Assembly (NCBI GenBank): GCA_023406985.1
Contig: JAEXTK010000141.1
Span: 1 to 8,248 of the forward strand
Length of the DNA: 8,248 nucleotides
Source of the DNA: Spirochaetota bacterium
GTDB lineage: Bacteria; Spirochaetota; Spirochaetia; Treponematales; Breznakiellaceae
Direction: 5' to 3'
Shown: in pieces, positions 6,290 to 8,248 of the stretch
How the letters are laid out: each line of letters opens with the position of its first letter
Numbering within the stretch: the stretch's first letter is position 1
Notes under the pieces: model-generated
Seen by the model: the letters and a program-made list of their open reading frames with translations, nothing else
What the model was told of the DNA's origin: nothing
The model's database searches: none
Translations under genes and position numbers: made by a program

Positions 6290-7072
6290 TCAGTCCTTGA
6301 GTATTTCGGCTTCAACGGCCTTCCGGTCCTGGGGATTCAGGAAGGAGAGCAGCTTGAGCGCGAGGATGCGGGGGTTGTCGCCCGCCTGGATGGAGAGGAC
6401 GCCTTCGATCATCATCTCCTTCACCTTCGTCTCGGCCGCGTCCTGGTCCTTGAGCTTGCCCATGAGGGGAATCAGGATGACGTTGGCCATGATGGCGCCG
6501 TAGAAGGTGGTGATGAGGGCGACGGCCATGTTCGGGCCGATGGTGCTCTTATCCTCCAGGTTCTTGAGCATGGCGATGAGGCCCGTGACCGTGCCGAGCA
6601 TGCCCATGCCGGGGGCGAGCTTGGACCAGGAATCCACGATCGCGATCTTGCCCGCGTGCCGGTCCTGCATCTGGGATAGCTCGTTATCCATGAGCTCCCG
6701 GATGATGGCCGCGTCGGTACCGTCCACCACGAGGCGGAGGCCCTTCTTCATGAACTCGTCATCCAAGTCCTCGAGTTCCTCTTCCAGCGCGAGGAGGCCT
6801 TCGCGGCGGGCCTTATCGGAGAAGGCCATCAGTTTGGTGATGATGGCCTGCTCGCCGAATTTCGGGATCTTGAAGGCGAGGCCGATGATATTGAAGAGGC
6901 CGAGGACGTCGGAGACGGTGAAGTTGACGTAGAGACAGAGATAGGATCCGACGATCGTCATGAAGACCGAAGGGAGATCGATGTAGGTTAACACCGAGCC
7001 TCCCGACGTCAGGATGGCCATTACGGTCATGCCTAATCCGCCGACAAGGCCGATAATAGTCGCTATATCCAT
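6290..7072 (-). CDS. motA: Flagellar stator protein MotA
   Basis: MotA forms the ring around MotB and turns ion flow into torque on FliG. The 260-aa protein has four hydrophobic segments: about 3-22, 31-50, 152-172 and 180-204. The cytoplasmic loop has KARREGLLALEEELED (87-102), with Arg90 and Glu98 matching the charged residues known to contact FliG in enteric MotA. Pro154 in KLAPGMGMLGTVTGLIAML corresponds to the conserved proline of the third membrane helix. The ATG at 7072 follows the flbD stop by 6 bp, with GAGGAGTAGGA just upstream, so the ribosome binding site overlaps the end of flbD. The stop is 5 bp from motB, as expected for subunits made in a fixed ratio and assembled together. 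Confidence 0.97.
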   Translation of the reverse strand: MDIATIIGLVGGLGMTVMAILTSGGSVLTYIDLPSVFMTIVGSYLCLYVNFTVSDVLGLFNIIGLAFKIPKFGEQAIITKLMAFSDKARREGLLALEEELEDLDDEFMKKGLRLVVDGTDAAIIRELMDNELSQMQDRHAGKIAIVDSWSKLAPGMGMLGTVTGLIAMLKNLEDKSTIGPNMAVALITTFYGAIMANVILIPLMGKLKDQDAAETKVKEMMIEGVLSIQAGDNPRILALKLLSFLNPQDRKAVEAEILKD

Positions 7073-7078
7073 CGATTC

Positions 7079-7276
7079 CTACTCCTCGTTCTTGAAGCCG
7101 CCGATGCGGCGCCGGTACTCGATTATTCGTTCGACGATCGCGGGCGGCTTCTCTCGCACGATGACGTGTTTGCCTGACAGCATGAGCAAGGTAGTATCCG
7201 GGTTGGTTTCGATCGCTTCGATCTGGTGAGGATTTATGAGGTATTCCGTTCCATCCAGTCTCGTGACGACGATCAT
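7079..7276 (-). CDS. flbD: FlbD family small flagellar protein (SwrD-like)
   Basis: This 65-aa protein belongs to the FlbD/SwrD family, found between flgE and motA in spirochaetes and many Firmicutes. In Bacillus the related SwrD raises stator-generated power; the same role here is inferred. Family features are the start MIVVTRLDGTEYLINPHQIE, the middle ETNPDTTLLMLSGKHVIVRE, and the C-terminal helix PAIVERIIEYRRRIG. It is soluble, with no signal or membrane helix. It should not be confused with the unrelated Caulobacter transcription factor of the same name. The ATG at 7276 has GAGG five bases upstream. A 77-bp gap with a strong hairpin separates it from flgE, whereas motA follows after only 6 bp. 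Confidence 0.93.
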   Translation of the reverse strand: MIVVTRLDGTEYLINPHQIEAIETNPDTTLLMLSGKHVIVREKPPAIVERIIEYRRRIGGFKNEE

Positions 7277-7294
7277 GCATGCCTCGCGGGGTAG

Positions 7295-7329
7295 GAGCGC
7301 CGGAAACGCCTGCGGCGTTTCCGGCGTTA
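7295..7329 (-). repeat. Perfect 13-bp inverted repeat between flgE and flbD
   Basis: CGCCGGAAACGCC (7298-7310), loop TGC (7311-7313) and GGCGTTTCCGGCG (7314-7326) form a perfect GC-rich 13-bp stem, extendable by one G-T and one A-T pair. It lies downstream of the hook gene and ends about 20 bases before the flbD start. On the transcribed strand no T-run follows (CTCCTACC), so it lacks the tail of an intrinsic terminator. It could stabilise the 3' end of a hook mRNA, act as a processing site, or weaken read-through into flbD-motA; the function is inferred. Confidence 0.75.
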
Positions 7330-7353
7330 ACCGACTACCTACGTACTATCATA

Positions 7354-8248
7354 CTAACGCTTCAGCGTTAAGAGTTCCTGGAGCATCTGGTCCGAGGTCT
7401 GGATCGTCTTGGAGTTGGCCTGGAAGCCGCGCTGGGTGACGATCATGTCGGTGAACTGCTCGGCCAGGTCCACGTTGGACATTTCCAGGGCTCCGGCGAT
7501 GAGCTTGCCCTTGCCGGCGATGCCGGAGGGGCTGATGTTCGCGAGGCCCGAGTTGTTGGACACGACGAAGTTGTTCTCGCCCGCCTTCTCCAGGCCGCCG
7601 GGGTTCGTGAAGCTCGCCATGGCCACCTGGCCGATGAGCCGGTTGGTGCCGTTGGAATAGACGCCGGTGATGATGCCGGACTGGTCGATCTTGAAGTTCT
7701 CCAAGTAGCCCATCGCGTACCCGTCCTGGGCGAAGGCCTTGGTGGAGCTCTTCTCCGCGAACTGGGTCACCGTGTTGACCACGCTGCCGATACGGCCGAG
7801 GTTGATGGAGAATTCCTGCCGGGCCGGAGCGCCGCCCTCTCCGGGGTTCGCGCCAGCCACGTCGAAGCCGACGCGGACGGCGACGTCGCCCTCCGTCGCC
7901 GAGGCGTTGCCCTGGGCGTCCACGGCGCCCGCGAGGGTGCCGAGGTTGGAGAAATCGACCGTGAAGGTGTTCGCACCGCCGCCCGCGGCCGCGCCTTCCG
8001 GCCCGATGGCGACCGCCGTATTCGTCGGCGCCGCGCTCTCCGGATCAACGGTCACCTGGGCTTGCCAGCGGTTGGCGTCGCCGGGAACGCGGGTGAAGTC
8101 CACGCGGAGGGTGTGCTGGGCGCCGAAGGAATCGTACACCTTGAAGTCGGTGCCCCAGGTACCCTCCAGGACGGCGCCCGGGCCCGCGCCGTCGGCGCTC
8201 TCGGGCGTGCGCTTATCGAGGTTGCAGGCGAAGTCCACGACGGTGGTG
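7354..8248 (-). CDS. flgE: Flagellar hook protein FlgE, C-terminal part (5' end off right edge)
   Basis: FlgE polymerises into the hook that joins motor and filament. The last 297 residues are present; the start lies beyond the right edge, and internal GTG codons are not taken as starts. The visible part has a middle domain with GTWGTDFKVYDSFGAQHTLR, a GYAMGYLENFKIDQSGIITG segment typical of hook and rod proteins, and the conserved C-terminal helix (ALEMSNVDLAEQFTDMIVTQ through RGFQANSKTIQTSDQMLQEL to LTLKR) that forms the inner hook tube. Visible residues 8-9 are Cys-Asn (8226-8221), in the context FACNLDKR. This matches the Cys178-Asn179 pair of Treponema denticola FlgE, where Cys forms a lysinoalanine crosslink to Lys165 of a neighbouring subunit. 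That Lys would lie about 13 residues upstream, outside the window. Confidence 0.95.
   Translation of the reverse strand, partial: TTVVDFACNLDKRTPESADGAGPGAVLEGTWGTDFKVYDSFGAQHTLRVDFTRVPGDANRWQAQVTVDPESAAPTNTAVAIGPEGAAAGGGANTFTVDFSNLGTLAGAVDAQGNASATEGDVAVRVGFDVAGANPGEGGAPARQEFSINLGRIGSVVNTVTQFAEKSSTKAFAQDGYAMGYLENFKIDQSGIITGVYSNGTNRLIGQVAMASFTNPGGLEKAGENNFVVSNNSGLANISPSGIAGKGKLIAGALEMSNVDLAEQFTDMIVTQRGFQANSKTIQTSDQMLQELLTLKR
7355..7370 (-). repeat. Small inverted repeat across the flgE stop codon
   Basis: On the transcribed strand TAACGCT-GA-AGCGTTA spans the last flgE codons (Leu-Lys-Arg) and the first two bases of the TAG stop. The two 7-bp arms are separated by only two bases, so the real loop is probably four bases with a 6-bp stem. 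It lies about 25 bp before the larger intergenic hairpin. It may be a minor RNA structure at the end of flgE, or chance. Confidence 0.4.

Noticed and set aside
5587..6315. Minus-strand frame of 242 codons inside motB
   Set aside because: Same strand as motB but shifted by one frame; the translation is His/Arg/Gly-rich with no domain, while motB has all its motifs in its own frame.
7295..7329. Intrinsic terminator closing flgE
   Set aside because: The stem is strong but no T-run follows on the transcribed strand, and the downstream genes belong to the same operon, so it is listed as an inverted repeat instead.
7348..7353. TATGAT, a good -10 hexamer just after the flgE stop
   Set aside because: No acceptable -35 hexamer at 16-18 bp and no extended -10. 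A flagellar sigma-28 type sequence was also sought in this gap and not found.

Overview
The window is one unbroken stretch of a motility operon. Every supported gene lies on the minus strand and nothing coding is seen on the plus strand. Gene order, read in the direction of transcription (right to left), is flgE (3' part) - flbD - motA - motB - fliL - fliM - fliY (fliN) - fliO - fliP - fliQ - fliR - flhB (5' part). This is the order of the large fla/mot operon of spirochaetes of the Treponema/Spirochaeta group. Three protein features agree with that source: a long FliY instead of a short FliN, the small FlbD between hook and stator genes, and a Cys-Asn pair in FlgE matching the spirochaetal lysinoalanine crosslink site. 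The DNA is clearly GC-rich, so a high-GC member of the Spirochaetales is more likely than a low-GC host-adapted Treponema or Borrelia. The species cannot be named from this window.

Layout: the right end (8248-7354) holds the hook protein. A 77-bp gap with a perfect 13-bp hairpin follows, then flbD, and then the stator genes motA and motB, spaced 5-6 bp apart. An 83-bp gap with a weak promoter-like sequence separates motB from fliL. After it come the switch genes fliM and fliY, which overlap by ATGA. A 47-bp gap holds a second strong hairpin next to the ribosome binding site of fliO, whose best start is a non-canonical CTG. fliO, fliP, fliQ, fliR and flhB then follow with stop/start overlaps or gaps of at most about 10 bp. 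They encode the membrane export gate, and the window ends inside the N-terminal part of flhB.

Together the genes encode consecutive parts of the periplasmic flagellar motor: hook (FlgE), stator (MotA/MotB) with FliL and FlbD as modifiers, the C-ring/CheY-responsive switch (FliM/FliY), and the type III export gate (FliO/P/Q/R and FlhB). The tight spacing points to one polycistronic transcript with translational coupling.

I see no mobile element, CRISPR, RNA gene or new gene system; this is core genome. The points worth a second look are small: the two intergenic hairpins, the CTG start and lipobox of FliO, the Gly/Met repeat in FliY, the FlgE crosslink site, and the unusual Ala-rich N-terminus at the flhB position.
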